64,000 nucleotides of DNA from Flavobacterium sp. 270 (GTDB lineage Bacteria; Bacteroidota; Bacteroidia; Flavobacteriales; Flavobacteriaceae), in contig NZ_SODM01000001.1 in assembly GCF_004368785.1 (NCBI RefSeq), positions 372,001 to 436,000 on the forward strand, given 5' to 3'. Both the position numbers and the translations under genes were made by a program. Positions 45,359 to 53,186 of this stretch are shown here, piece after piece. The notes beneath the pieces are model-generated. The model did no database searches. It was given only the letters and a program-made list of their open reading frames with translations, and was not told the origin of the DNA. Numbering within the stretch: the stretch's first letter is position 1; each line of letters opens with the position of its first letter.

Positions 45359-45688
45359 CTAAGCGCTAAAAATCTTCGCCTGATAATTACTTGTGGTTAC
45401 AATAATAGGTGGCGTGTTACCATCGCCTCCTGAAATAATATCCAATTGCTCTTCATTTAATTCCATGTCGTCGATATCAGGTTCGGCAGGGATATTAAAA
45501 TAAATTGTAGAAGAATTAGACTGATCTACAAATGCAATCTTCTTTCCCTCAGGCACATGAATGGGGTGATCTAAAAAATTTTCTATTGTTTCAACAGGAC
45601 TTTTAATTAAATTGTCCTTAAATACAGGATCGTCCCATGCTTTTTTCACAATAGATTCTAACGCTTTTTGTTCGGTAGTTAATTCCAT
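45359..45688 (-). CDS. RiPP precursor with NHLP leader (A)
   Basis: 109 residues. Leader: SIVKKAWDDPVFKDNLIKSP, KKIAFVDQSNSSTIYFNIP, ELNEEQLDIISGG (GG at 87-88). Core of 21 residues: DGNTPPIIVTTSNYQAKIFSA. Five Ser/Thr and no Cys, so intramolecular lanthionine is not possible. It heads a unit with the adenylyl cyclase gene (88 bp on) and has the conserved promoter at 45726-45779. Confidence 0.88.
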   Translation of the reverse strand: MELTTEQKALESIVKKAWDDPVFKDNLIKSPVETIENFLDHPIHVPEGKKIAFVDQSNSSTIYFNIPAEPDIDDMELNEEQLDIISGGDGNTPPIIVTTSNYQAKIFSA

Positions 45689-45725
45689 TTTCTTTAATTT
45701 ATGATTAAACCTAGTTATTCTACTC

Positions 45726-45779
45726 TTGTAAAATTATTTGCATTAAGTGATATAGAATTGCCAAATAGACTGTCAAAAA
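45726..45779 (-). promoter_or_regulatory. Conserved precursor promoter, copy A
   Basis: A 29-nt block on the minus strand (45779-45751) with CAGT-CTATTTGGCAATT, then 14 nt, then TAATTTTACAA (45736-45726). It matches copy B at about 26 of 29 positions in block 1 and fully in block 2. It lies 38 nt before the start codon of precursor A. Confidence 0.7.
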
Positions 45780-45876
45780 GCCTTGCCTTTTTTCACAGTA
45801 CTTTTTGCAGTTTTACAATTATTTTTCTGCAATAACATTTAATGAAGAACCATAAAATTTGAATTGAAATCATAAC

Positions 45877-45915
45877 AAAAAAAGCTGTACTCAAAACCAA
45901 AGTTTGAATACAGCT
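45877..45915 (-). terminator. Terminator of ThiF-like gene
   Basis: A 13-bp stem with one mismatch (AGCTGTACTCAAA at 45883-45895 with 45903-45915), followed on the minus strand by a run of seven T. Confidence 0.75.
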
Positions 45916-45977
45916 GTTTAAAAAGGAATTATTTTTATAATGAAAAGAAATCTAAGAAAATAGACTTCGTAAGGGGT

Positions 45978-46724
45978 TTATCTAATAGTAGTTAAATAAA
46001 ATTCCGGAAATACTTTTATACGATTGTTAACCGCAATATCAAATGCAATGTTGGTACATAAACCAGCCACTAGCCACGATGCAATAGAAAGTTGCGGAGG
46101 AGAAAGATTTTTGTCTTCCCTTACATATTCATCCAAAACTTCTTCGAGCCAATCCTGGGGATCTTCCCAATATTTTTTATATTCTAAAACATAATCCACA
46201 ACATTGATTTCGCTAAATTTTTCGTCTGGTTTTTTTAAAGCTTCTAATCCTTCTTCTTCTGAAATAACCAGCACCAATGCGCCCCAGCCTAAATTATACG
46301 GATGCAATACAGGAATTTTTCTACTCTGACAAATAGAATCAAATAAAAGTGGCACATCTGAAGTAAAATCCAAAGCATTTATGGCAATTTTATGGTCTTT
46401 TATGTATTCTTCAACATTCTCTGGCGTTAAAAAACAATTGTGAATCGTTATTTTTGCTTCGCTATTAATAGCCAATAATCTTTCTTTTAGCGTTTCTACT
46501 TTAGATTTTGAGATGTCTTTTTCGGTATAATTTTGTCTGTTTAAATTGGATAATTCGACAACATCGCCATCAATTATAGTAAGCGTTTCAAAACCTAGTC
46601 TTAACAGACATTCTGCAATAACACTTCCAATTCCTGCACCGCCTAATAATATCGGAGTATTTTTTATTAATTCTTGCTGTTGAGGAGTAATATAAATCCT
46701 GTTTCTTATATTTCGTTGGTTCAT
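45978..46724 (-). CDS. ThiF/MoeB/E1-like adenylyltransferase
   Basis: 248 residues. Nucleotide loop LLGGAGIGSVIAE (27-39), D52 in TIIDGDVVELSNLNRQ, the N60-x-x-R63 pair, K75 in ISKSKVETL, and NALDF with D119 are all present. The CxxC zinc pairs of MoeB/ThiF are absent, and no obvious catalytic Cys loop follows. This resembles E1-like enzymes that adenylate or phosphorylate a carboxylate in peptide natural products (MccB-like). It is upstream of precursor A, from which it is separated by a terminator. It probably activates a leader, a core C-terminus or a side chain; this is inference. Confidence 0.85.
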   Translation of the reverse strand: MNQRNIRNRIYITPQQQELIKNTPILLGGAGIGSVIAECLLRLGFETLTIIDGDVVELSNLNRQNYTEKDISKSKVETLKERLLAINSEAKITIHNCFLTPENVEEYIKDHKIAINALDFTSDVPLLFDSICQSRKIPVLHPYNLGWGALVLVISEEEGLEALKKPDEKFSEINVVDYVLEYKKYWEDPQDWLEEVLDEYVREDKNLSPPQLSIASWLVAGLCTNIAFDIAVNNRIKVFPEFYLTTIR

Positions 46725-46961
46725 GTTTGTTTTTTAGCGTAATTAAATTTTACTTTTTAAGCCCGATAAAGATACTAATAGAAATATTCTTGATTTCATT
46801 TGATATGTTAATTTACAAAGTAATTTCTTCTAATAATAATACTTTATTTTTAAAATTAAGTGTAATTCTAACAGTACTATTTTATAACATTCAGTAAGGA
46901 TTGTGTAAGCTTTCTTAGCGGTATTTGGAGTAATTTTATTAAAACTTTAAAACTTACTATT

Positions 46962-47156
46962 ATGAAAACAAATAATCAAAATCCGAACAACAACGAAAAA
47001 AGTGGTTCTGATAATAGAAGCGACATGAGAAAACATCAATATAAAGATCACGATGAAATTCTAACAAATGATGAAAATTATGATACTGATACTCATAAAT
47101 TTAAAGGTGAAGAACCTGATTTTGATGATCAGTTGAATAATGAAGATAAAAATTAA
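46962..47156 (+). CDS. Small acidic hydrophilic protein, unknown
   Basis: 64 residues, low complexity, rich in Asn, Asp, Glu and Lys (MKTNNQNPNNNEKSGSDN, then KFKGEEPDFDDQLNNEDKN). No signal or membrane segment; probably intrinsically disordered. A strong terminator follows 4 bp after the stop and the start is well spaced from the divergent ThiF gene, which supports a real gene. Function unknown. Confidence 0.6.
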   Translation: MKTNNQNPNNNEKSGSDNRSDMRKHQYKDHDEILTNDENYDTDTHKFKGEEPDFDDQLNNEDKN

Positions 47157-47160
47157 AAAA

Positions 47161-47190
47161 AATGCCAGTCGATTGACTGGCATTTTTTTA
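47161..47190. terminator. Bidirectional terminator
   Basis: Perfect 10-bp stem AATGCCAGTC (47161-47170) with GACTGGCATT (47175-47184), 4-nt loop, flanked by A and T runs. It lies between the small acidic gene and the convergent DUF1254 gene. Confidence 0.85.
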
Positions 47191-47217
47191 ATTAATTTGA
47201 AAACTAACTTCTTTATG

Positions 47218-48699
47218 TTATTTTACTTTTTCAACAGCAGGCGGCATCCATTTGCCATTAATAATTTCTTCTTTAGGCCAATAGGCACGCAGGTATAATG
47301 AAAAATCAGTTTTTGGTGCGGGAAGCCAGTTATCTTTTAATGCTGCAGAAGGTGCAGAAGCCTGTACATAAATTGTAAGCGAACTGTCTGGGTTAAATTT
47401 TAAAGTTTTATTCTTAGTACCCAAAGAATATCGTTTTATCTCATTTGGCACAAAAAAATGATGTTCATCATACAAAGTGAGCGACCAAAAACCCTCAATT
47501 GGTGGTGTCTGACCTTTTAGAAATGTTATTGTATATTTTGAAGCTCCGTTTAAGCGTGTTCCAGAAGCGTCAAGATCCTGATATAAATATTTTGTTTCAT
47601 TAGCGGCATTTACAAGAATATTAGATTTTGCAACTGCTGTACGCGCAAAATAATCAGTGCCAAATGTGGCCCCGTTATTTACTGTTGTCCAATGATTGGA
47701 TAAAGGCGAACCCCAATTTCTAAATTGCAGTAACGGATCTATCATTTCTGCTTCAACTTTAATAAGTTCTTCTGTAAGTGTTTTTTTGAGCGCAGGATCT
47801 TTTTTTACCATAGCAAGAAGGTTTTTTATCTGTGCATAACGCGCTTCTTCTCCTGGCAACGGAGGAGCATCTTTTAATACTAAAGGAAGTTCATCAAAAA
47901 ATTTATCCGGAAAAACCCATTTGGTTTCACCCCCTGGACCATCTTTCATTGGTGATTCTAATTTTGGCAGTTTACTCCAATCCTGCTGTTTCATTTTGCC
48001 ATCAAACTTATCAAGCGGGTAAACATCGATCTGGTTGATTACTTTTTGAACTGCCTGACGATCTTGTGCATTATCATCCTGAAATACACGAGGAACAACA
48101 AATGCCGTGTTGGTTGGAGATTTAAATACTTTTGTAATGCCTTTAGGAACTTCTCCTTTCCAATTTGGTCCTGTAACAAGATAAAAACCGGGTTTTGTAT
48201 TGTACATTTTACCAAGTCCGGCAAAAGAATCTGTGCGAAGATCAACGATCTGGTACACCCAAAAACGACTGCCAAAATCAGGCACTTGCACTACAACCGG
48301 GGTTTCATCCAGAGCCGCAATTGCCGCGCCATATACCACATCTTGATTAGGACAAGCCACCCATCGTTGTTCTGGCTCTATATAATCGTGCAGCATAGAC
48401 AATGTATTTAAAGGGGCAAAAGGTAAAACACCATTCATCAATCCTGCCTTTGGTGCTTGTTTAAAAGCTAATCTTCGATTATAAATATTGACCATTGGCC
48501 ACGCCCAGAAATAGGTATCTCTTGCCAGCATTTTTGCATAAGATTCGGTTACTTTGACTGTAGTGTCAGGCTCTTTTATTGCAAAACTTGTAGTATCTTC
48601 TATTACAGTTGTTCCGGCTGTATCATTATTAATAATCGTTTCTTTTTTACAGCTGGTTGTAATTAATAGAATCAGAATGAAAAGTTTAATCGCCCTCAT
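47218..48699 (-). CDS. DUF1254/DUF1214 domain lipoprotein
   Basis: 493 residues. Lipoprotein signal MRAIKLFILILLITTSCKK. The DUF1254 part (about 55-190: ARDTYFWAWPMVNIYNRR, CPNQDVVYGAAIAALDETPVVVQVPDFGSRFWVYQIVD) is followed by DUF1214 (about 380-480: PPIEGFWSLTLYDEHHFFVPNEIKRYSLG). The combined architecture is common but biochemically undefined. It is a single-gene unit with its own terminator; no partner is evident. Confidence 0.88.
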   Translation of the reverse strand: MRAIKLFILILLITTSCKKETIINNDTAGTTVIEDTTSFAIKEPDTTVKVTESYAKMLARDTYFWAWPMVNIYNRRLAFKQAPKAGLMNGVLPFAPLNTLSMLHDYIEPEQRWVACPNQDVVYGAAIAALDETPVVVQVPDFGSRFWVYQIVDLRTDSFAGLGKMYNTKPGFYLVTGPNWKGEVPKGITKVFKSPTNTAFVVPRVFQDDNAQDRQAVQKVINQIDVYPLDKFDGKMKQQDWSKLPKLESPMKDGPGGETKWVFPDKFFDELPLVLKDAPPLPGEEARYAQIKNLLAMVKKDPALKKTLTEELIKVEAEMIDPLLQFRNWGSPLSNHWTTVNNGATFGTDYFARTAVAKSNILVNAANETKYLYQDLDASGTRLNGASKYTITFLKGQTPPIEGFWSLTLYDEHHFFVPNEIKRYSLGTKNKTLKFNPDSSLTIYVQASAPSAALKDNWLPAPKTDFSLYLRAYWPKEEIINGKWMPPAVEKVK

Positions 48700-48877
48700 A
48701 TAATTTTATTTTAAAATTGACAGGAATAAAATTATTAAAAACCAGAAAACCTCTATGAAAATTAAGTATTCAAATGGTTTCATTTTATAAAATGAAACCA
48801 TTTTTTATAAAATATAATTTGCATTTTCCTTTAAACGATTCGCAATTTACTTATAGAATAACAGGCATTTATTTTAA

Positions 48878-50386
48878 TTATGAAGCATGAATTTTAGGAA
48901 ATAATTTAATGATAAGTCCTTTAAGACGATTTTGATAATCCTCTATCAGCCAGTCTTTATAACTTTTACTTGCATGGTCGAGGCATTTTACGTACTGCTT
49001 TACACGCCATTCTATTTCAGGCGCTAAAGCTTCTGCAAGAGCTACTGCCTGAGATAATGTTTCAGCATTATCCATACACATTTTTGCCTGCTGTCTTATC
49101 GATTGCTGTATAACCGTTTTTGGTTTCTTATCGGTATCAATTGCTTCCTGATAAGCACTTTCTATATCAAAAGCCATTTCCAGCGTATTCGGAAATTGCG
49201 CCCGTAATTCAGCAGATATCGCATGAGATTGTACCGATGAATTTCCTGTACATTGATAACTCATTTGTTTTGCAAAAGCTTCTGGATTTTCAAAACCAAA
49301 TTTCCAATCCACAGGTTCCTGCCATTCTCCAAAACGCTGTATATTATTACCCAGATCTGTAATTCCAAAAGTCTTTTTTGAGGAAAGTTTCCTTGCGCCG
49401 CGACCAATCATCTGATGATAAAGTGTAATAGATGTTGTTGCTCTGTTAAGAATAACGTGCTGTACTGTAGGTTCATCAAATCCGGTGGTAAGTATAGAAA
49501 CCGAAGTAAAAACTGCATCTTTTGTTTTTCTAAACCATTTTAGAATTTCTTTACGTTCTTCATCAGAAGTTTTATTGTCTAAATGTCTGATCGCAATTCC
49601 TGCCGTTTTAAAAACTGCTTCGACCTGCTGCGAAACTGCAATTCCATTATTAAAAATAAGCGTCTTTTTTCCTTTTGCATTTTCATTATACGCTTTTAAA
49701 AGCAATTCCAACATTGCCGGAGCGCCATAAAGTTCATTAGAAGAACTTACCGTATAATCGCCGTGAATTCCGGTTTTAAGCGAATTTAGTTCAACTTCAT
49801 ATACAAACGATTTTGGTTTAGCCAGAAAACCATCATCAACGAGCGTTCCTATACTTTCTCCTGTAAGCAGCAAATCATAATTCCTATTCATTGGTTTAGA
49901 AACATCTGAACTAAAAGGAGTTGCGGTAAAACCAATTACAAAAGCATTTTTAAAATTGGCTAACAGCTTTCTAAATGAATTATGATGCGCTTCGTCAATT
50001 ATTAAAAGACCAACCTCTTTTGTTGTAATCTTTTTTGCTTTAATCCTGTTTCTAAGCGTTTCTACCATAGCGACGTAACACTTACAATCGGGTTTAAAAT
50101 TACCGCTTCCGCTATTGATAATACGATTTTGTACTCCCAGGTTTTTTAGCGTTTTAGAAGTTTGTTTGCACAACTCTTTGCGATGCGTTAATATAGTTAC
50201 CGTTTTGCCATACTGCTCAATAAATCTTCTGGCAATTTCCGAAAACACCACCGTTTTTCCCCCACCTGTAGGCAGTTGGTATAAAATATTAGAATTATCC
50301 TTGTTTTGTATTAAATCAAAAATTGACGCAATATCTCTTTCCTGATAAGAATGAAAGGAAGTTAGAGCTGAAGTAGAATTTTTCAT
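48878..50386 (-). CDS. Superfamily 2 DEAD/DEAH-box helicase
   Basis: 502 residues. Motif I QLPTGGGKTVV (about 39-49), Ia LTHRKEL, motif II IIDEAHH, motif III GFTATPF, and motif VI HQMIGRGARKLS. RecA-like domains 1 and 2 are complete and a C-terminal helical tail of about 110 residues follows. Related to single-subunit Rad3/SSL2-type helicases widely found in Bacteroidota. Without a nuclease or methyltransferase neighbour, I see no defence-island context. Role in nucleic-acid metabolism, specific task unknown. Confidence 0.9.
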   Translation of the reverse strand: MKNSTSALTSFHSYQERDIASIFDLIQNKDNSNILYQLPTGGGKTVVFSEIARRFIEQYGKTVTILTHRKELCKQTSKTLKNLGVQNRIINSGSGNFKPDCKCYVAMVETLRNRIKAKKITTKEVGLLIIDEAHHNSFRKLLANFKNAFVIGFTATPFSSDVSKPMNRNYDLLLTGESIGTLVDDGFLAKPKSFVYEVELNSLKTGIHGDYTVSSSNELYGAPAMLELLLKAYNENAKGKKTLIFNNGIAVSQQVEAVFKTAGIAIRHLDNKTSDEERKEILKWFRKTKDAVFTSVSILTTGFDEPTVQHVILNRATTSITLYHQMIGRGARKLSSKKTFGITDLGNNIQRFGEWQEPVDWKFGFENPEAFAKQMSYQCTGNSSVQSHAISAELRAQFPNTLEMAFDIESAYQEAIDTDKKPKTVIQQSIRQQAKMCMDNAETLSQAVALAEALAPEIEWRVKQYVKCLDHASKSYKDWLIEDYQNRLKGLIIKLFPKIHAS

Positions 50387-50662
50387 GTTTAATTAATTTC
50401 TATAGCAAAATTAACTCGTGTAGATGTTTGATTAATTATAAGATTTCTTTTCAGTATTACATTATTAAATTTCAATTTGAATTCATTCCTGTAATAAATT
50501 CAATTTTACACAAGAAAAACTAAATAACTGTGAATTATGTAATTACAAACCTTTCAGCTGTAAGATTATGGCGTAGGGACAACTGTACATTTGTCTTATA
50601 ATAATTTGAAAAAATTATTATTAACTCAATCTCCATAAAAAACAACTTAAAAAAATACTATC

Positions 50663-50947
50663 ATGAATTTAGCCTCAGAAACTCACCGTTACGAAGACCA
50701 GTTTTTCCAATTTGATCAAACGTTATATCAAAACAGATATAGCACTTCTTCCAGAGATCATTCGATAACTGAAAATGCAGAACCAGACTACGGTAATGAT
50801 CTGGTAAATGAAAAATTCGATAATGAGAATATTGGCAATGAACAAACTGATAATGACGAATTCAATAACGAAGAATTTGACAATGAAGGTCTGGAAGATT
50901 TAGATGAAAATGATGAAGCAGGCACTGATCCTGATCGCAATATTTAA
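50663..50947 (+). CDS. Small acidic repeat-rich protein, unknown
   Basis: 94 residues. The C-terminal half is made of degenerate five-residue units (FDNEN, IGNEQ, TDNDE, FNNEE, FDNEG), giving a strongly acidic, disordered tail. No signal or known domain. A promoter-like TACATTTG lies at 50586-50593 and a strong terminator follows 12 bp after the stop, so it is probably expressed. Similar in style to the acidic protein at 46962, though I see no alignable homology. Confidence 0.6.
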   Translation: MNLASETHRYEDQFFQFDQTLYQNRYSTSSRDHSITENAEPDYGNDLVNEKFDNENIGNEQTDNDEFNNEEFDNEGLEDLDENDEAGTDPDRNI

Positions 50948-50951
50948 AATA

Positions 50952-50986
50952 AAAAAAAGACCGTCTAAATAGACGGTTTTTTTTTT
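50952..50986. terminator. Bidirectional terminator
   Basis: Stem ACCGTCT (50960-50966) with AGACGGT (50971-50977), loop AAAT, flanked by an eight-base A-run and a ten-base T-run, between convergent genes. Confidence 0.9.
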
Positions 50987-51013
50987 GACTTTTTTTAAGC
51001 TAAAATTCAAAGC

Positions 51014-51301
51014 TTATTTTGCTTTTGAATTTGTTGTAGTTGAATCTGCAGCATTTAAGTCCACACTTGAAGTTCCTTTTTGTACACTTCTCGCAGAACC
51101 AGAACCTGTAGAACCTTCGCCTGTTGCACCAGTTGTACCAGTAGTACTTACATTAACAGAATCGGTAGTTGGGCCTATGGTATCAACATTAATCGTATCG
51201 GCTTTAGAATAATTATCTGTTGGTGCGTTTTCGCTCTTTTTACAGGAAAAAGTAATTGCAGTTAAGAAAATTATCATTGAAATTTTAATTGAAGTTTTCA
51301 T
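51014..51301 (-). CDS. Small Ser/Thr/Gly-rich lipoprotein
   Basis: 95 residues. Lipobox signal MKTSIKISMIIFLTAITFSCKK; the mature part is low complexity (SVNVSTTGTTGATGEGSTGSGSARS) with a collagen-like GxT pattern. Likely an outer-membrane lipoprotein with an extended linker; no domain. Function unknown. It is transcribed away from the second TetR gene. Confidence 0.65.
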   Translation of the reverse strand: MKTSIKISMIIFLTAITFSCKKSENAPTDNYSKADTINVDTIGPTTDSVNVSTTGTTGATGEGSTGSGSARSVQKGTSSVDLNAADSTTTNSKAK

Positions 51302-51474
51302 AATAACGATTTTAATGGTTTGTATACTTTCAAAAGTAGTCCTATAATTATTTTTCCAGTTATATTATTCTATGTAACTCTTACAGAATTAATTACGATA
51401 ATTTAAATTGAGTTTTTTTATACAAAAGCTTGATTTAAAAATATGTTACATCAAAAAAATATTAGATTTCAGCT

Positions 51475-51502
51475 AATACCGAATGGTATTTTATTATATT
51501 TG
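51475..51502 (+). promoter_or_regulatory. TetR operator and -7 element before TetR copy 2
   Basis: AATACCGAATGGTATT (51475-51490) matches the operator arms ATACC/GGTAT found in the first TetR block. TATATTTG (51495-51502) is a perfect -7 element just downstream, about 26 nt before the start codon. Confidence 0.75.
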
Positions 51503-51528
51503 TTCTGCTTTATATTTAGAACAGAAAA

Positions 51529-52110
51529 ATGACTACTACCGAATTTATATTAGATAAAGTTGCTCCTCTTTTTAACAAACAAGGATATGTTGGAACGAGC
51601 CTTACTGACATTACAAATGCAACTGGCCTTACTAAAGGGGCCATTTATTGTAATTTTTCTAATAAAGAAGATTTGGCTTTAAAAGCATTTCAGCTCAATA
51701 TAGATTTAGCGATAACACCATTATTTCACTTAGTTGCTGCAAAAAAGAATAGTCTAGAAAAACTTTATACGATAACAAATTATCAACGCGTCTATTATGA
51801 TTTGGTAAAAGATCGTGGCGGATGCCCGATGCTGCGTGCAGGAATTGACACCAAATTTATCAATCCGTTATTGTTTAAAACAGCACAGAACATATCTCAT
51901 AAATTCACTATCGGTTTAACTAATATCATTAAAGATGGTATTACTAATAATGAAATTCTGCCAAATACCGATCCGGATAAATACGCAAAAACGATTTTAT
52001 CATTAATTGAAGGAAGCTCACTTTTAGCATTTACTCATAATGACGAAACGTATATAACAAGCGCTATGGACTTCATTGACAGCGCCATAATTGAAAAAAT
52101 TAAGAAATAA
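51529..52110 (+). CDS. TetR/AcrR family transcriptional regulator (copy 2)
   Basis: 193 residues. HTH FNKQGYVGTSLTDITNATGLTKGAIYCNFSNKEDL, and GGCP in the ligand domain (DRGGCPMLRAGI). It is homologous to the regulator at 7815 over its whole length, with the recognition helix almost the same (TGLTKG[SA]IY). Its own operator and that before the following thioesterase gene have the same ATACC-N4-GGTAT form as the first regulon, so cross-talk between the two repressors is likely. Confidence 0.92.
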   Translation: MTTTEFILDKVAPLFNKQGYVGTSLTDITNATGLTKGAIYCNFSNKEDLALKAFQLNIDLAITPLFHLVAAKKNSLEKLYTITNYQRVYYDLVKDRGGCPMLRAGIDTKFINPLLFKTAQNISHKFTIGLTNIIKDGITNNEILPNTDPDKYAKTILSLIEGSSLLAFTHNDETYITSAMDFIDSAIIEKIKK

Positions 52111-52129
52111 AAAATTTTTAACCTTTCAG

Positions 52130-52143
52130 ATACCGATTGGTAT
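52130..52143. promoter_or_regulatory. TetR operator upstream of thioesterase gene
   Basis: ATACCGATTGGTAT, identical in its 14 bases to the centre of the operator at 8423, 20 bp after the TetR stop. It sits directly ahead of the thioesterase start. Confidence 0.75.
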
Positions 52144-52163
52144 TTAATATAATGATTAGCAAA

Positions 52164-52655
52164 ATGGAAAAAATATTAAAAACGAAAAGAAAAATCAGGT
52201 TTCAGGATTGCGATCCTTTTAATCATCTTAACAATTCAAAGTATTTGGAGTATTTCATTAATGCGCGCGAAGATCAAATCGCAGAACATTATGATCTTGA
52301 TGTATTTAAATACATGCAGACAACAGGATTAAGCTGGGTTGTTGCTTCTAACCAAATAAGTTATGTTAGGCCGGCTTTTACAATGGAAACGGTGATAATT
52401 GAATCTCAGTTGATTGAGTATTCTGAGAATCTTCTGCTTGTTGAAATGAAAATGTGGAATGAAAATGAAACCGAATTAAAGTCTATTTTGTGGATAAAGT
52501 TTGTTCCCTACAACATTCAGACAAAAAAAGCTGTAAACCATTCTGAGGATTTGATGCAGCTCTTTGAATCGGTTGTTGTGCCTGTTGAACAAACTATTTT
52601 TGAAAATAGATTTTTCGCCATTATTCAAAAACTAAAAAGTAAAGCACATGCCTAA
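52164..52655 (+). CDS. Acyl-CoA thioesterase, 4HBT hotdog fold
   Basis: 163 residues from the ATG at 52164; alternatives at 52137 (overlaps the operator) and 52152 exist. The hotdog motif KIRFQDCDPFNHLNNSKYLEYFINAREDQ has the catalytic Asp (DCDPFNHLNN) of the 4-hydroxybenzoyl-CoA thioesterase family. It hydrolyses acyl-CoA or acyl-ACP thioesters. It is controlled by the TetR operator, as is the FabF-like ketosynthase elsewhere in the window, hinting at a common acyl-chain theme. It overlaps the next gene by 8 bases. Confidence 0.87.
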   Translation: MEKILKTKRKIRFQDCDPFNHLNNSKYLEYFINAREDQIAEHYDLDVFKYMQTTGLSWVVASNQISYVRPAFTMETVIIESQLIEYSENLLLVEMKMWNENETELKSILWIKFVPYNIQTKKAVNHSEDLMQLFESVVVPVEQTIFENRFFAIIQKLKSKAHA

Positions 52656-53016
52656 AACAGCCACTATTGAGGAATTTATTGCAATGGTAGAAAGCAACGA
52701 ACACGATAAAGCAATCGAAAAATTTTATGCTGTTGATGCTTCTATGCAGGAAAATCAATCTGAGCCCAGAGTTGGAAGAGACAATCTTGTGGCAAACGAA
52801 AAAAATGTACTTTCAAAAGTCAAATCATTAGTTTCCAAATGTATTCGTCCATATTTTATAAACGGAGATACAGTAGTAATTCAATGGTTTTTTAGATTTG
52901 AATGGAAAGATGGAAGCATTTCTGAAATTGAAGAAATCGCGTATCAAAACTGGGATGGCGAACTGATAAAAAAAGAAAAGTTCTTTTATGATTCTAAGCA
53001 GTTTACCACTAAATAA
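52648..53016 (+). CDS. SnoaL/NTF2-like small protein
   Basis: 122 residues forming a single NTF2-like fold: TIEEFIAMVESNEHDKAIEKFYAVDASMQEN, then TVVIQWFFRFEWKDGSISEIEEIAYQNWDGELIKKEKFFYD. Members are isomerases, cyclases or binding proteins for small molecules. The start codon overlaps the thioesterase stop by 8 bases, so the two are translationally coupled and belong to the TetR-controlled unit. Confidence 0.85.
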   Translation: MPKTATIEEFIAMVESNEHDKAIEKFYAVDASMQENQSEPRVGRDNLVANEKNVLSKVKSLVSKCIRPYFINGDTVVIQWFFRFEWKDGSISEIEEIAYQNWDGELIKKEKFFYDSKQFTTK

Positions 53017-53025
53017 TATTTATTG

Positions 53026-53162
53026 AAACACATAGAAACATAGATTTAATGCATCAAAAAGATTGCAAAAAGAAATATGTTTCCAACACATAGTTTGGCT
53101 AATGTGCCTTTTAATAAGTGAAAAAACTTTTTCTGCCTACAAAACTATGTTTCTATGTGTTT
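53026..53162. repeat. 18-bp perfect inverted repeat between convergent genes
   Basis: AAACACATAGAAACATAG (53026-53043) and its exact complement (53145-53162) are 101 nt apart; a degenerate internal copy (ATGTTTCCAACACATAG, about 53077-53093) lies between. This is REP-like in layout and may be a dispersed element. Confidence 0.7.
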
Positions 53163-53186
53163 AAAAATAATTGCTGACAGGGAAAT

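Noticed and set aside
48878..50386. Defence island around the SF2 helicase
   Set aside because: No nuclease, methyltransferase, Argonaute or other defence gene adjoins it.
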